DNA from: an uncultured Flavobacteriales bacterium
GTDB lineage: Bacteria > Bacteroidota > Bacteroidia > Flavobacteriales_D > Crocinitomicaceae
Assembly (NCBI GenBank): GCA_903939755.1
Contig: CAJAII010000052.1
Location: forward strand, 1-64,000
Length of the DNA stretch: 64,000 nucleotides
Direction: 5' to 3'
How positions within the stretch are numbered: the stretch's first letter is position 1; each line of letters begins with the position of its first letter. Both the position numbers and the translations under genes were made by a program. Below are positions 1-9,479 of this stretch, piece by piece. The notes beneath the pieces were generated by a model that saw only the letters and a program-made list of their open reading frames with translations, was not told the DNA's origin and did not search any database.

Positions 1-144
1 TATGTTGGAGTCTTCTTTTTTTTGAATGTTTGATAAATTCAGTACTTTACTACATGAAAATCCTAGGTCAATGATTGTTTTTTGTGAAAAAGTAAAATTT
101 TCAAATAAGAAAAACAATATTGTTAAGAAAATTATTTCCCTCAT
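1..144 (-). CDS. Secreted protein, N-terminal part, cut by the left edge
   Basis: An open frame begins with ATG at 144 and runs off the window start without a stop, giving 48 codons. The first ~21 residues (MREIIFLTILFFLF, ending near FSQ) look like a signal peptide of the Bacteroidota kind, with Gln as the likely first mature residue. The mature part seen (TIIDLGFSCSKVLNLSN) is too short for a family call. It lies 48 bases downstream of the C1 peptidase on the same strand, so it may end the same transcript. Function unknown; the signal peptide and uninterrupted frame are the only support. Confidence 0.55.
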   Translation of the reverse strand, partial: MREIIFLTILFFLFENFTFSQKTIIDLGFSCSKVLNLSNIQKKEDSNI

Positions 145-192
145 TTTTTGTTTTCGTGAATAGATACTAATCTTTCATTAATTGTGAAATAA

Positions 193-1389
193 TTATTTCA
201 AATTAATTTTCTTTTTTAAATCTGATGTAATCCCATCTTTATGTAAATAAATATTAATGGTTTTTAATCTAAAATATTGCTCTGAAACATACAAATATCC
301 TTTAGGATAATTACTTGTGCCCCAAGAGTTCTTAACCAATAAATAGTTCGTTCCATTTTGATCTTTGTATAATCCAACAATGTGCATTCCATGATCATCA
401 GTGGTTGTTTTATTATCATACCCTTTTTGACGAAGTTCTTCGCTTACAGCTACTTCTTTAACCGGAGATAAAAAAGCATTAGAAGATTTGTCTGCTCCTG
501 CATCTGAATAATTTTTATTGTCCTTTCCAGCAACTTGAATGGTACTTAAATCTTCTGGTACTAAAGCAATTCCATTTTTAAAACTAAATCCTTTTTCAGA
601 AACGTCTGCTCCCCAAGCAACGGTATAGCCATTTGATAATGCATTTTCTACGGTTGACATCAGGTCATTTAATTCTACATTATATGAATCTCCCCAATTA
701 TAGTTGTCAGGAATGGCTAATTGACATTTTGAATAAAGCGAATGATTCGTAAACGAAGTCAATGAAACATATTCATCCATGTTCAATCCGATCGATTGGG
801 CATAGGTTTGTGGTGTATACTTCTTCCCTTTGAATTCAAATTCTTTGATATCTTTACCTAAATAAGCATCTAAAATTCCTGAAATGGCAGGTTTCCAATT
901 TGAACTAATTCCATTACTTGAAGAAGTTCCAAATTTTAATAGTCCTTGCACCGCACCATTCAATACCTCGAAGAATTCTGCATGGTCATAAGAGTCTGAA
1001 TTCACTAATCCATTATACACATCAAACGGAACAATTCCATGGTTGCGAATCACCCAAGGAATATCATGAAATGCTCCACCTTCTGAGAAATTAATTTTAC
1101 CATCCATACGGATAAATTTATCTGCTTTGTTTTCATACGATTTTCGAACAACAAACATTTCAGATAATGCATCGGGATTTTTATTACCTTTTCTTATTAG
1201 TTCTGATTCGAAAAAAGACAATGCGGAAAAACTCCAGCATGTTCCGGTTCTTCCTTGACTTTGAACAGGCGTAGCATCTAGATGAGCGACTTTGGAGAAT
1301 TTGTAATTACTACCTTCAACATTTGTAATGGTTTGTCCTAAAGTTATTAAACTTAGAACTAAAGAAATTGAAAAAACTAAATATTTCAT
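193..1389 (-). CDS. Secreted C1-family (papain-like) cysteine peptidase, BleB/aminopeptidase C type
   Basis: The 398-residue product has an N-terminal signal peptide (about residues 1-19, ending LGQT). It carries the papain-clan catalytic set: oxyanion Gln45 and nucleophile Cys51 in QSQGRTGTCWSFS, His336 in HGMHIVGL and Asn354 in KNSWG. The six-residue Gln-Cys spacing is that of papain. The long segment between Cys and His and the HGMH context fit the bleomycin hydrolase/aminopeptidase C branch of C1 peptidases. Members degrade peptides, often as aminopeptidases; the signal peptide places this one in the periplasm or outside. It follows the SPOR-domain gene by 8 bases. Peptidase class is secure; substrate unknown. 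Confidence 0.88.
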   Translation of the reverse strand: MKYLVFSISLVLSLITLGQTITNVEGSNYKFSKVAHLDATPVQSQGRTGTCWSFSALSFFESELIRKGNKNPDALSEMFVVRKSYENKADKFIRMDGKINFSEGGAFHDIPWVIRNHGIVPFDVYNGLVNSDSYDHAEFFEVLNGAVQGLLKFGTSSSNGISSNWKPAISGILDAYLGKDIKEFEFKGKKYTPQTYAQSIGLNMDEYVSLTSFTNHSLYSKCQLAIPDNYNWGDSYNVELNDLMSTVENALSNGYTVAWGADVSEKGFSFKNGIALVPEDLSTIQVAGKDNKNYSDAGADKSSNAFLSPVKEVAVSEELRQKGYDNKTTTDDHGMHIVGLYKDQNGTNYLLVKNSWGTSNYPKGYLYVSEQYFRLKTINIYLHKDGITSDLKKKINLK

Positions 1390-1397
1390 ACTATAAA

Positions 1398-2441
1398 TTA
1401 ATGTAAGATCCAGACATTAAGACCTTCTTGAATGGCTTTTGATTTTAATAGAGTAACAGCTTCTTGTGAAAAACCACCACCGATTGATACCCTGTATAAA
1501 TTACCACCTGGTAAAATACTTGCATCATACCCTTTTGATTTTAATTTACTCACCAATATATTTGCATTGTTTCGATTTGAAAAACATCCTGCAATACAAT
1601 TATAGGTAACGGGATTTAAAACAATTGGTTCAGGCTCGTTATCCGCATTATTCGTGTTTGGTTCGATATTATTTTCAGGAAGGACTTGCTGTTCTTTACG
1701 CACGGTAAATGATGTCTCTTCATCGTATTGATAGTGCCAATAATCGGATTGTAAATCAGCCTGTTTAAACTGTTCATCTATAGATGAATGAGTTACAGTC
1801 AACTTATCCACTTGCGATTTGAAAGGGATTTGGATGTAATTAACTTTATTCGCAATATGGAAAGGATTTAAATCATGAATAGAAATCATCCTAGAAGAAA
1901 TGACATTTGTTTTCAATGGAATCCACAATGAATAAAAGGCAATCGGTAGTAAACAAGCTGCTGCTGCATATTTCCAAAACGGAGTTTTTCCTTGTTCAAT
2001 AGGATCTTTCTTTTCTATTGTTTCTGCAGGGACAAATTGAACGTTTTCTAATCCGTAAGAAGACAATAAAAAATTAAAAAAACGGTCTTGTTCGAAGACT
2101 AATAAACCTTCTTGATTTCGTTGAAACGATCCAACTTTTTGGATTGTTATCTTTTTACCCTCCTTTAATGCGGCATTAAATTCACCAACTTTATGTACTA
2201 TCTCATTACTTGCATCCGCATATGAAATGTTATTTACATTTGAAATCTCAGCAGTTAATAAGCCATCATTATTTAATAATTGAATATTGAAAAGCAATTG
2301 TTTTGATGGCGGAGACATAATGCCTTTGTCATAATCGATCTTAGAGGGTAATGCTTTCGTAACAAAACCACCAAATTCAGGAATAATGACACAATCATGT
2401 TGAATTATGAGTTGAACTATAATTTCATCAAACGTTTTCAT
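1398..2441 (-). CDS. HU-CCDC81-like / SPOR domain membrane protein
   Basis: 347 residues. The N-terminal ~125 residues match the Bacteroidota HU-CCDC81 domain pair (PEFGGFVTK near 21-29, then KVGSFQRNQEG near 102-112), an HU-like fold that may bind nucleic acid or protein. A single transmembrane segment lies at about 155-176 (FWKYAAAACLLPIAFYSLW). The C-terminal 68 residues from about 280 form a SPOR domain (CIAGCFSNRNNA to VWILH), a family that binds denuded peptidoglycan at division sites. The topology is therefore a cytoplasmic HU-like part and a periplasmic peptidoglycan-binding part. It could link the nucleoid or cytoplasm to septal wall, but that role is inferred from domain order. Confidence 0.85.
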   Translation of the reverse strand: MKTFDEIIVQLIIQHDCVIIPEFGGFVTKALPSKIDYDKGIMSPPSKQLLFNIQLLNNDGLLTAEISNVNNISYADASNEIVHKVGEFNAALKEGKKITIQKVGSFQRNQEGLLVFEQDRFFNFLLSSYGLENVQFVPAETIEKKDPIEQGKTPFWKYAAAACLLPIAFYSLWIPLKTNVISSRMISIHDLNPFHIANKVNYIQIPFKSQVDKLTVTHSSIDEQFKQADLQSDYWHYQYDEETSFTVRKEQQVLPENNIEPNTNNADNEPEPIVLNPVTYNCIAGCFSNRNNANILVSKLKSKGYDASILPGGNLYRVSIGGGFSQEAVTLLKSKAIQEGLNVWILH

Positions 2442-2478
2442 TTGTCAAATATCGGAAAAATTTATGAAAACTAAAAGC

Positions 2479-3201
2479 CTAGAGTAGGCTAATCACAAGA
2501 TGAACATCTGCTGGACTATCAATATTTGGTGTTTCTATATCCGTTTCTATAATAGTTACCGGATAATTGTAAAACAACCATCTTAACTGCTCCAGCGATT
2601 CCGCTTTTTCAATTAGGGTAGGTGGTAATTTCGTTATAGAAATAAGGGTTTCCATTTTAAAACCATACAATCCGATATGTTTAAGAAATGGAAAGTCTTT
2701 TTGTGATGTGTTAGTTGTATTTGGGATCGGACTTCTACTAAAATACAATGCCGTATTATTTTCTTTAAGGACTATCTTAATTCGATTGGGATTATTTATG
2801 TCGTCAATGCTAATTTTACGAGTAGCAAGGGTGGCAATTTGTACGCTTGTTTCTTCAAATGATTGAATTAACAAATCTAATTGGCGGTAATCCACGAGCG
2901 GTTCATCTCCTTGTATATTGATCACAACATCAAATTCAGGATGTCTAGCAGCCACCTCCGCACAGCGTTCAGTTCCTGAACAATGAGAAGCATCCGTCAA
3001 CTCAACATTTCCCCCAAATCGATTTACTTCATGGACTATTCTTTGGTCATCTGTTGCAACTATCAGCAAGTCGATTTTAGCGGATTTCATCGCACCCTCA
3101 AATACGCGTTGTATCATAGATTTACCCTTTAAATCTATTAATGGTTTTCCAGGAAACCTAGAAGAAGCATAACGAGCGGGAATAATTCCAAGTACTTTCA
3201 C
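2479..3201 (-). CDS. kdsB: 3-deoxy-manno-octulosonate cytidylyltransferase (CMP-KDO synthetase)
   Basis: 240 residues, the usual KdsB length. It activates KDO with CTP to give CMP-KDO, the donor for the lipid A inner core. The nucleotide-binding signature IPARYASSRFPGKPL sits at residues 7-21, and NIQGDEP at 95-101 is the Mg/substrate loop; HCSGTERCAEVA (73-84) is also family-typical. The start is GTG at 3201-3199, sharing one base with the TAG stop of the upstream TonB receptor (TAGTG), so the two genes are probably translationally coupled. KDO synthesis fits a Gram-negative outer membrane. Confidence 0.95.
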   Translation of the reverse strand: MKVLGIIPARYASSRFPGKPLIDLKGKSMIQRVFEGAMKSAKIDLLIVATDDQRIVHEVNRFGGNVELTDASHCSGTERCAEVAARHPEFDVVINIQGDEPLVDYRQLDLLIQSFEETSVQIATLATRKISIDDINNPNRIKIVLKENNTALYFSRSPIPNTTNTSQKDFPFLKHIGLYGFKMETLISITKLPPTLIEKAESLEQLRWLFYNYPVTIIETDIETPNIDSPADVHLVISLL

Positions 3202-5585
3202 TAGAATTTCATTTGGATTTGCACCATAAAATTTCTTGGAGGTTGAATATCTCCTGGTCGGGTGGTGTATTCAGCATTTAAAATATTATTCGCGATAAGA
3301 CCAATTCGATATTGATCATTGATCTTATAACCAAATCGAACATCAAAAACTAAATTACCTTTGTTATATTGTTGGCGATAGGCCGTTAATCCAGGAAGAA
3401 TGTATACCTCAGATGTAAGTGATGGGTCCAAATCATCTTCAAAAGTTCGGTCAATATTTCTCATAAAACTGGAATATCGGCAGGAAAACCCAACACTTAT
3501 TTTTTTGTAATTGGCTTCAACATCCGCTTTTGCTAAATGCTTGAATCGATATTTTAGCATATTAGTAGTTGAATCTGAGAAATTCGCTTTGTATAAGGGA
3601 TCATTATTAAGCGAGATTGGATTCATATAAGTATAACCGATCAGCGAAATTAATTCTACTGGACCTAGTTTTCCAGTAGAATTGAACGAAAAGTCGAGGC
3701 CTGTTATGCGCGCCTTTTCAGCATTTTGCGCCTGAAAACCTACCCAATCTGCTACATTATATTGACCATTTGTTAAGAACTGAATGTCTTCAGGTGTTGG
3801 ATTTATTGGGTTTAATGGCTTCTGAGAAATGGGATTAAAATAAATAAAAGAAAACTCCATCATGTTGCTGTATTGGTTAACAAATGCAGCGACATCTAAC
3901 ATTCCTTTCCATTCGCCAATTTTCACGCCTTGCTTTATACCAATTTCTGCTGACCAGCCAATTTCCGGTTTAAGAGTTGGGTTGGGAAATACATTTAAAG
4001 CACCAACAGAGGTCTGCGTATATCTTTCCGCTACGGCTGGATAACGGATGCCTTGACCAAATGAAGCTCGCAAGTGAGTGTACTTTGCTGCTTGATAATG
4101 TAATCCTGCTCTAAGAATAGGGTAAAATGGAATGACTGTTGAGTCTTTTTTGGAAATAAAAAAGTCAGTATCTCCACGTTTCCCATCCATTTCAAAATAT
4201 TCAGCACGAACACCAGCAGTGATATCCAATTCCCCAATTTTCTTCTCAAATTGTGCATAGATGGCAATATTATTAGAGGTATGATCACCAAATAAATTTG
4301 ATTTCACCACATTGTAGATATTGGAGATACCCGTTGTAAGTGTGAAATCGTTGCTGTATTGCTTTTGGAATTGATAGTCTGAAAAATAAATTACTGCACC
4401 GTTACTTTGGGATATATTATTTAGGTTAACATTCTCCGCGAAATACATTCGTGTTTTAAGACTGTGCTTATTGTTATGTTTATCGGTAAACTTCACATAT
4501 GGGTCAAGAAATAAACGTTGCCCAAAATTATAGGTCAGTGTGGATGCTGCATTGCTTGTATCGGCTCCGCCACTTGGTGTGTAACCTAGATCAGCACTTT
4601 CCCATATTAGAAAATTTCCAGCCTTTTGCGCCTGATAATTATAGCCAATACCTGTTTTTAATCGATTGAATTTTTGCGATTTAAAGTACAGTGACCCACT
4701 TACCCTACCCCTTAATTCTGTTTCTCCTGCCCGGTAGCCGTCATTGTGAAATAGGGTGGTTGAAATCGTATAGCCAAATTTATTATGCATTTGTCCGTGA
4801 TAAACTTCAATTTGTTGATTCATTGGGTTGCGTGTCCACCATTTAAGTGATGAACGACGTGGATTGTCATAAATACCACTTTGCACTTTTATTTTAGTCT
4901 CTGGTTTGTAGGTGGGTTCTTTTTCTGTTAATGCAATAACCCCATTTAGTGCACCACTTCCATAAAGAACGGATGCAGCACCCTTCATTATTTCAATTTG
5001 CGAAGCTTGTTCCATTGGAATAGCATTCCATTGTGTATCACCCGCATAGCCGGAAAGTAACGGCATCCCATTCCATAATAATAACACACGGCTTCCTGTA
5101 CCATAAGCAAATCCAGAACCACCTCTTATGCTTACTTGTCCATCCATTGTAAAAACGCCTGGCGTTTGATCCACTGCTTGTTCTAAGTCGGTAATTCCTT
5201 TATTATCGATAAGTTGCGGTCGAATCACTTCCATAGAAATAGGAACGTCTTCTGCTGCTTGTTTCCTTTTTCCAGCTGAAACGATGATGGTTTGAAAGTC
5301 TTTCACGAACTCTTTAATCACGATTGGATAATCACCTGCTTGGGTAAGAATTAGTGTGTCATTTTCATATTGTAACATCGAAAAAACTAGCGTGACAGGA
5401 AAGTTATTGATAGGGAGATTGTATTTTCCATCAAAATCGGTAATCGTTTTTTCTCCAGAAGAAGCAACAACTTTTACTCCAATCATTGGGGATTTTCCAA
5501 CGAAATCTGTTACTATCCCCGTAATTTGTGCCGAAGCGGGTTTTGCTAAGAGGAGGGCAAAAAAGGCAAAGTAGATTATTTTCAT
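3201..5585 (-). CDS. TonB-dependent outer-membrane receptor with carboxypeptidase-like N-domain (copy 1)
   Basis: 794 residues. After a signal peptide (1-19, ending ASAQ) comes a CarboxypepD_reg-like beta-sandwich (about 20-95), typical of Bacteroidota receptors. The plug domain follows (about 105-225: DVPISMEV, DQTPGVF, QVSIRGGSGFAYG, IEIMKGAASVLYGSGALNGVI), then a beta-barrel ending in the aromatic C-terminus MVQIQMKF. Such receptors import metal chelates, vitamins or oligomers using TonB energy. Nothing in the sequence identifies the ligand. It is a clear paralogue of the next gene upstream, with the same plug motifs and C-terminal ending, and overlaps kdsB by one base. Confidence 0.9.
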   Translation of the reverse strand: MKIIYFAFFALLLAKPASAQITGIVTDFVGKSPMIGVKVVASSGEKTITDFDGKYNLPINNFPVTLVFSMLQYENDTLILTQAGDYPIVIKEFVKDFQTIIVSAGKRKQAAEDVPISMEVIRPQLIDNKGITDLEQAVDQTPGVFTMDGQVSIRGGSGFAYGTGSRVLLLWNGMPLLSGYAGDTQWNAIPMEQASQIEIMKGAASVLYGSGALNGVIALTEKEPTYKPETKIKVQSGIYDNPRRSSLKWWTRNPMNQQIEVYHGQMHNKFGYTISTTLFHNDGYRAGETELRGRVSGSLYFKSQKFNRLKTGIGYNYQAQKAGNFLIWESADLGYTPSGGADTSNAASTLTYNFGQRLFLDPYVKFTDKHNNKHSLKTRMYFAENVNLNNISQSNGAVIYFSDYQFQKQYSNDFTLTTGISNIYNVVKSNLFGDHTSNNIAIYAQFEKKIGELDITAGVRAEYFEMDGKRGDTDFFISKKDSTVIPFYPILRAGLHYQAAKYTHLRASFGQGIRYPAVAERYTQTSVGALNVFPNPTLKPEIGWSAEIGIKQGVKIGEWKGMLDVAAFVNQYSNMMEFSFIYFNPISQKPLNPINPTPEDIQFLTNGQYNVADWVGFQAQNAEKARITGLDFSFNSTGKLGPVELISLIGYTYMNPISLNNDPLYKANFSDSTTNMLKYRFKHLAKADVEANYKKISVGFSCRYSSFMRNIDRTFEDDLDPSLTSEVYILPGLTAYRQQYNKGNLVFDVRFGYKINDQYRIGLIANNILNAEYTTRPGDIQPPRNFMVQIQMKF

Positions 5586-5653
5586 ATTTTTTATTTAGTG
5601 ATTTGACGGGCTAATAATAAGTTGCTAAGATAATATAGACCTTCATATATTGG

Positions 5654-8032
5654 TTAGAGTGCCACTTGCATTTGCACCATAAAATTTCTTGGGGCTTGCA
5701 CATCACCGGGTCTTGAGGAATATTCTTGGTTAAATAGGTTGTTGGCAATGAGGTTAATTTTTACTGTTTTCGTAACATCGTAACTAAAGCGGGTGTCAAC
5801 AATCAATGCACCATTATTATTAGCTGCTCTATAATCTTTTAATCCTGGCAAGATGAATTGTGGGCCATTTTGCGTGGGAACTGACCCTTCGAAAATTGCA
5901 TCAATATTTACCATATTACTGTTGTACCTTGTGGAGAATCCAAAACTTAATTTTTTATAGTTTAATTGCACATCTATTTTCGCCAGGTGATTAAAACGAT
6001 ACTTCAACATGTTTGAAGAGGTATCAGAGAATGTCTTTCTATAGTTGGAATCTTTATTTAAACTTTTTGGATTCATATAAGTGTAACCTAGTAGCGTGAT
6101 TACTTCCACCTCTTTTATTTTTCCTGAACTATTAAATGAAAGTTCTAAACCAGTGATTCTTGCTTTCTCCGCATTATCTGCTCTAAAGCCTAAAACGTTA
6201 TTGATTGTAACACCCTGAGCAACTAGGTCGTTCCATATAGCAGAATCTTCAGGGCTGGCAATTCCAGCGCCTAAAAACGTTAGTTTATCACCTGTTAATG
6301 GATTATAGGCATTAAAGGTAAACTCCGTCATATTGCTATATTGATTTATGAAACCCGCGACGTCGAAAAAACCTTTCCACGTTTCGCCAATTCTAACAAT
6401 TTGTTTGCCCCCAATTTCAGCTGTCCAACCTGTCTCTGGATTTAATTTTGGATTTTTAAATATAACGACCCCTCCCACCGAAGTGGATACAAATCGTTCT
6501 GCTACGGAAGGAAATCGTATTCCTTGGCCAATTGACATTCGTAAATGTGTCGCTTTAGAAATGGCATAATGTGAGCCGAATCTAAAAATAGGATAGACAG
6601 GAATAGATAGTTTGTCACTCACTTTAAATTTAGAGTCAAAATTTAAGGTGTCTAATTGACAGAATTCAAATCGGACCCCACCTGAAAGATCTAGTTTTTT
6701 TTGTTTTCGTTCGTATTGCAGGTATCCTGCAGCGCTCTCACTCGTGTGATCTCCAAAAACCCAGCTCGTGATTTTATTTAATGTATTAGTAGCTCCAAAA
6801 ATTAGATTACTTGTATTGTTAATTTTGTGTTGAATTTGATAATCAGCAAAAAACATTTGAGCAAAAGAAGCGTCTGCATAATCTGAATCATTTCCTGTGG
6901 TTACTAAGTAATAACGGGTCTTTAAGTGATGTTTATTCTTCCATTTATCTTGAAATTTTACATAAGGGTCAACATTAACTCGTATTGCTTTTTGACGAGA
7001 GATAGTATTGTCTTGCGCTTGATAGCAACTGGAGTCATTTTTCCATAAAATAAACATCCCCATGTCTTGGTATTGAAAATTGTAGCTAATACCAGTTTTA
7101 AGTGTTGGTTTGTTAAGTGGTTTATAATAGAAGGAGCCATTTATTCGAATTCTCTTTTCACTTTCCCCTTGACGGTAACCAGAATCTATATAGGCATTGG
7201 TACCAAAGCTAACGCCATAATTCTTAAAGGATTTTCCATAATAAATATCTGCTAAATGGAATGTAGGATTTTTATCCCACCAGCGCAATGAACTTCGTTT
7301 AGGATTGTCGTAAATTCCAGACTGTATTTTGGCTGTGAAGTCGCCTTTTGCACTTGGTTCTTTTTCATTAAGCGCAATGATTCCATTTAATGCGCCACTT
7401 CCATAGAGCACGGATGCCGCTCCTTTGATAATTTCAATTTGAGAAGTCTGTTCCATGGGGATGGCATTCCATTTCACATCGCCTATATCAGGTGAAAGCA
7501 TAGGAACACCATTCCATAAGAGCATTACGCGACTTCCTGCCCCATAGGCATAACCGCCACCTCCGCGAATACTCACCTGCCCATCCATGGCATAAACGCC
7601 CGGGCTTTGATCAACCACTTGCTCTAAATTTGTAAATCCTTTGTTATTTATTAATGCAGGTTTTAAGATTTCCATTGAAATAGTTACGTCCTCAATTTTT
7701 TGATCTCGCCTTCCCGCTGTAACGACAATGGTTTCAATTTCAAGGAGGTTGCCAAAAAGTTTCATCTTGATTTCCCCTCTATTATTAACTACTAATGAAT
7801 CAGTTATAAAACCATCTTTGGTAAAAACAAGTTGAGAAGGCAATTTAGAAAGTGTCATTTTGAAACTTCCATCTGTTTCACTTATTATTTTCTCTCCAGT
7901 TGAGGCGGTGATTTTAACTCCGTAAATACTTTCCTTGGTTTTTCCGTTGATTACGAATCCAGTAACTTGATTTACCTCTTGGGCAACAATATGATTAGCT
8001 AAAAAAAGAAAAAAGAAAACAATCTTACGCAT
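5654..8032 (-). CDS. TonB-dependent outer-membrane receptor (copy 2, tandem paralogue)
   Basis: 792 residues, aligned with its neighbour over the whole length. Shared features are a signal peptide (ends IVAQ), a CarboxypepD_reg-like domain with TGEKI, a plug with TVSIS/ILKPALINNKGFTNLEQVVDQ, QVSIRGGGGYAYGAGSRV and IKGAASVLYGSGALNG, and a barrel ending PRNFMVQMQVAL. The extracellular-loop regions differ more than the plug, suggesting the pair takes up different or related ligands. It is the first gene of the minus-strand run, facing dprA, with 68 bases before copy 1. No ligand can be assigned; a cobalamin link to the nearby metH genes is possible but unsupported. Confidence 0.9.
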   Translation of the reverse strand: MRKIVFFFLFLANHIVAQEVNQVTGFVINGKTKESIYGVKITASTGEKIISETDGSFKMTLSKLPSQLVFTKDGFITDSLVVNNRGEIKMKLFGNLLEIETIVVTAGRRDQKIEDVTISMEILKPALINNKGFTNLEQVVDQSPGVYAMDGQVSIRGGGGYAYGAGSRVMLLWNGVPMLSPDIGDVKWNAIPMEQTSQIEIIKGAASVLYGSGALNGIIALNEKEPSAKGDFTAKIQSGIYDNPKRSSLRWWDKNPTFHLADIYYGKSFKNYGVSFGTNAYIDSGYRQGESEKRIRINGSFYYKPLNKPTLKTGISYNFQYQDMGMFILWKNDSSCYQAQDNTISRQKAIRVNVDPYVKFQDKWKNKHHLKTRYYLVTTGNDSDYADASFAQMFFADYQIQHKINNTSNLIFGATNTLNKITSWVFGDHTSESAAGYLQYERKQKKLDLSGGVRFEFCQLDTLNFDSKFKVSDKLSIPVYPIFRFGSHYAISKATHLRMSIGQGIRFPSVAERFVSTSVGGVVIFKNPKLNPETGWTAEIGGKQIVRIGETWKGFFDVAGFINQYSNMTEFTFNAYNPLTGDKLTFLGAGIASPEDSAIWNDLVAQGVTINNVLGFRADNAEKARITGLELSFNSSGKIKEVEVITLLGYTYMNPKSLNKDSNYRKTFSDTSSNMLKYRFNHLAKIDVQLNYKKLSFGFSTRYNSNMVNIDAIFEGSVPTQNGPQFILPGLKDYRAANNNGALIVDTRFSYDVTKTVKINLIANNLFNQEYSSRPGDVQAPRNFMVQMQVAL

Positions 8033-8083
8033 AATGAAAATTCTATAAAAATTATTCTTAAATTAAATCAAAGTTAAAAAATA

Positions 8084-9184
8084 ATGTTAATGAACACCAT
8101 AATACCCAAAATCGCCTTAAGTAAACTCCATGGATTTGGTCCCGTAAGAATAGCTCAATTAATTTCCAAAATGGGCGGGATAGAAGAAATCTTTACTGCG
8201 TCATTAAATGAAATTTATATGCAGACAGGCTTTGCCAAATCCCTTTTACATGAAATAAATAGAGAGGAAGCCTTGCGTTTTGCTGAAAAAGAAGGACTGT
8301 TTTGTGAGAAAAATGGGGTTTCCCCTTTATTTTTTTTAGATCAAAATTATCCGAGGCGTCTTAAACAATGCCAAGATGCACCAGTGATTTTATATTATAA
8401 AGGAACGAGTGAGTTAAATCAAAAAAAGATTGTTTCTGTTGTGGGAACAAGAAATGAAACTAACTATGGCGAAGCTATTTTACAAGAGTTAATAATTTCA
8501 TTAAAGGATCAAAATATTTTAGTGATCAGTGGTTTGGCTTATGGCGTTGATATTCATGCGCATCGTCTTTGTTTGGAAAACAAAGTGGAAACTATTGCTG
8601 TTCTAGGGCACGGTTTAGATCGTATTTATCCTAATGCGCATCGCACCACTGCTACAAAAATGATACATAACGGCGGTTTGCTAACAGAGTTTCCCACCGC
8701 CACGAACCCTGATCGCGAAAACTTTCCTATGCGTAATCGAATTATTGCCGGATTGTCTGATGCAACTATCGTAGTGGAAAGTAAAGAGTCTGGTGGCTCA
8801 ATGATCACAGCAGATTTAGCCAATGATTATAGTAGGGATGTTTTTGCTTACCCTGGTGATGTTAATCGAATTTTTTCATCAGGTTGTAATAAGTTGATAA
8901 AAAATCAGAAAGCGCACCTAGTTACAAAAGCCTCGGATATATTAAAAATTATGAACTGGGAGACAAAACCAAGTGGTTCCCATCATTCTCTTGATCTTGT
9001 CCTATCAGATGTTGAGCAAAAAATTGTAGATTTTTTAATCAAAAATGGAGAAGTGCACTCTGACAGTTTGTGCAATGCCCTTGTATTGCCACCGTCTCAA
9101 TTAAGTGTTATCCTTTTTAACTTAACGCTAAAAAATGTAATACAAGCGGCCAAAGGAAATCGTATTCAATTAATGCCTTATTAA
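8084..9184 (+). CDS. dprA: DNA processing protein DprA
   Basis: 366 residues. DprA binds incoming single-stranded DNA and loads RecA during natural transformation. An N-terminal helix-hairpin-like part (IALSKLHGFGPVRIAQLI) precedes the Rossmann fold with VVGTRN (119-124), SGLAYGVDIHAH (149-160), GHGLDRIYP, FPMRNRIIAGLS (214-225), SGGSMITA (237-244) and AYPGDV (255-260), all diagnostic. The last ~60 residues resemble the DprA winged-helix (DML1-like) domain. ATG codons at 8084 and 8090 are both possible starts. The gene faces away from the TonB receptors and seems monocistronic. Confidence 0.95.
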   Translation: MLMNTIIPKIALSKLHGFGPVRIAQLISKMGGIEEIFTASLNEIYMQTGFAKSLLHEINREEALRFAEKEGLFCEKNGVSPLFFLDQNYPRRLKQCQDAPVILYYKGTSELNQKKIVSVVGTRNETNYGEAILQELIISLKDQNILVISGLAYGVDIHAHRLCLENKVETIAVLGHGLDRIYPNAHRTTATKMIHNGGLLTEFPTATNPDRENFPMRNRIIAGLSDATIVVESKESGGSMITADLANDYSRDVFAYPGDVNRIFSSGCNKLIKNQKAHLVTKASDILKIMNWETKPSGSHHSLDLVLSDVEQKIVDFLIKNGEVHSDSLCNALVLPPSQLSVILFNLTLKNVIQAAKGNRIQLMPY

Positions 9185-9289
9185 TTATTGCTATTAAGAA
9201 TAATGAACTAGTTGTCAAATCATTATCAGCAGTTTGTGTTTCTGCTTACTAAAAAAAAAAATGATAGGAATAAAGTCACCTTGGAATTA

Positions 9290-9319
9290 TTGCTTCTTAA
9301 ATTTTTCAAAGTACTTTTG
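9290..9319 (+). promoter_or_regulatory. Bacteroidota-type promoter of the metH genes
   Basis: A TTG at 9290-9292 is followed after 19 bases by TACTTTTG at 9312-9319, a full match to the Bacteroidota -33/-7 pattern (TTG, ~19 bases, TAnnTTTG). Predicted transcription would begin near 9324-9326, just before the SAM riboswitch. Confidence 0.6.
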
Positions 9320-9337
9320 TCGAAGTTCATTTATTTA

Positions 9338-9440
9338 AACTTATGAAGAAAGGTGGAGGGACAGGCCCTTTGATACCTTGGCAACCTAACTGAAAAGATA
9401 AGGTGCCAATTCCGATTCCTTAGTAGGAAAAAGATAAGTT
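9338..9440 (+). promoter_or_regulatory. SAM-I (S-box) riboswitch upstream of metH
   Basis: The stretch holds the S-box core: GGTGGAGGGACAGGCCC, GATACC, GGCAACC, then GGTGCCAATTCC. P1 is formed by AACTTAT (9338-9344) with ATAAGTT (9434-9440), seven perfect pairs. P4 is the hairpin TTCCT-TAGT-AGGAA (9416-9429). It lies 40 bases before the ATG of a methionine synthase gene, the expected target, where S-adenosylmethionine binding should lower expression. No GC-rich hairpin with a T run follows, so control may be translational or use another platform. An alternative helix is described under findings. The rest of the 9185-9479 gap shows no gene. Confidence 0.9.
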
Positions 9441-9479
9441 ATTGTAGCATCTCGCTCTTTCTTCAATATAAAAAAAAAC

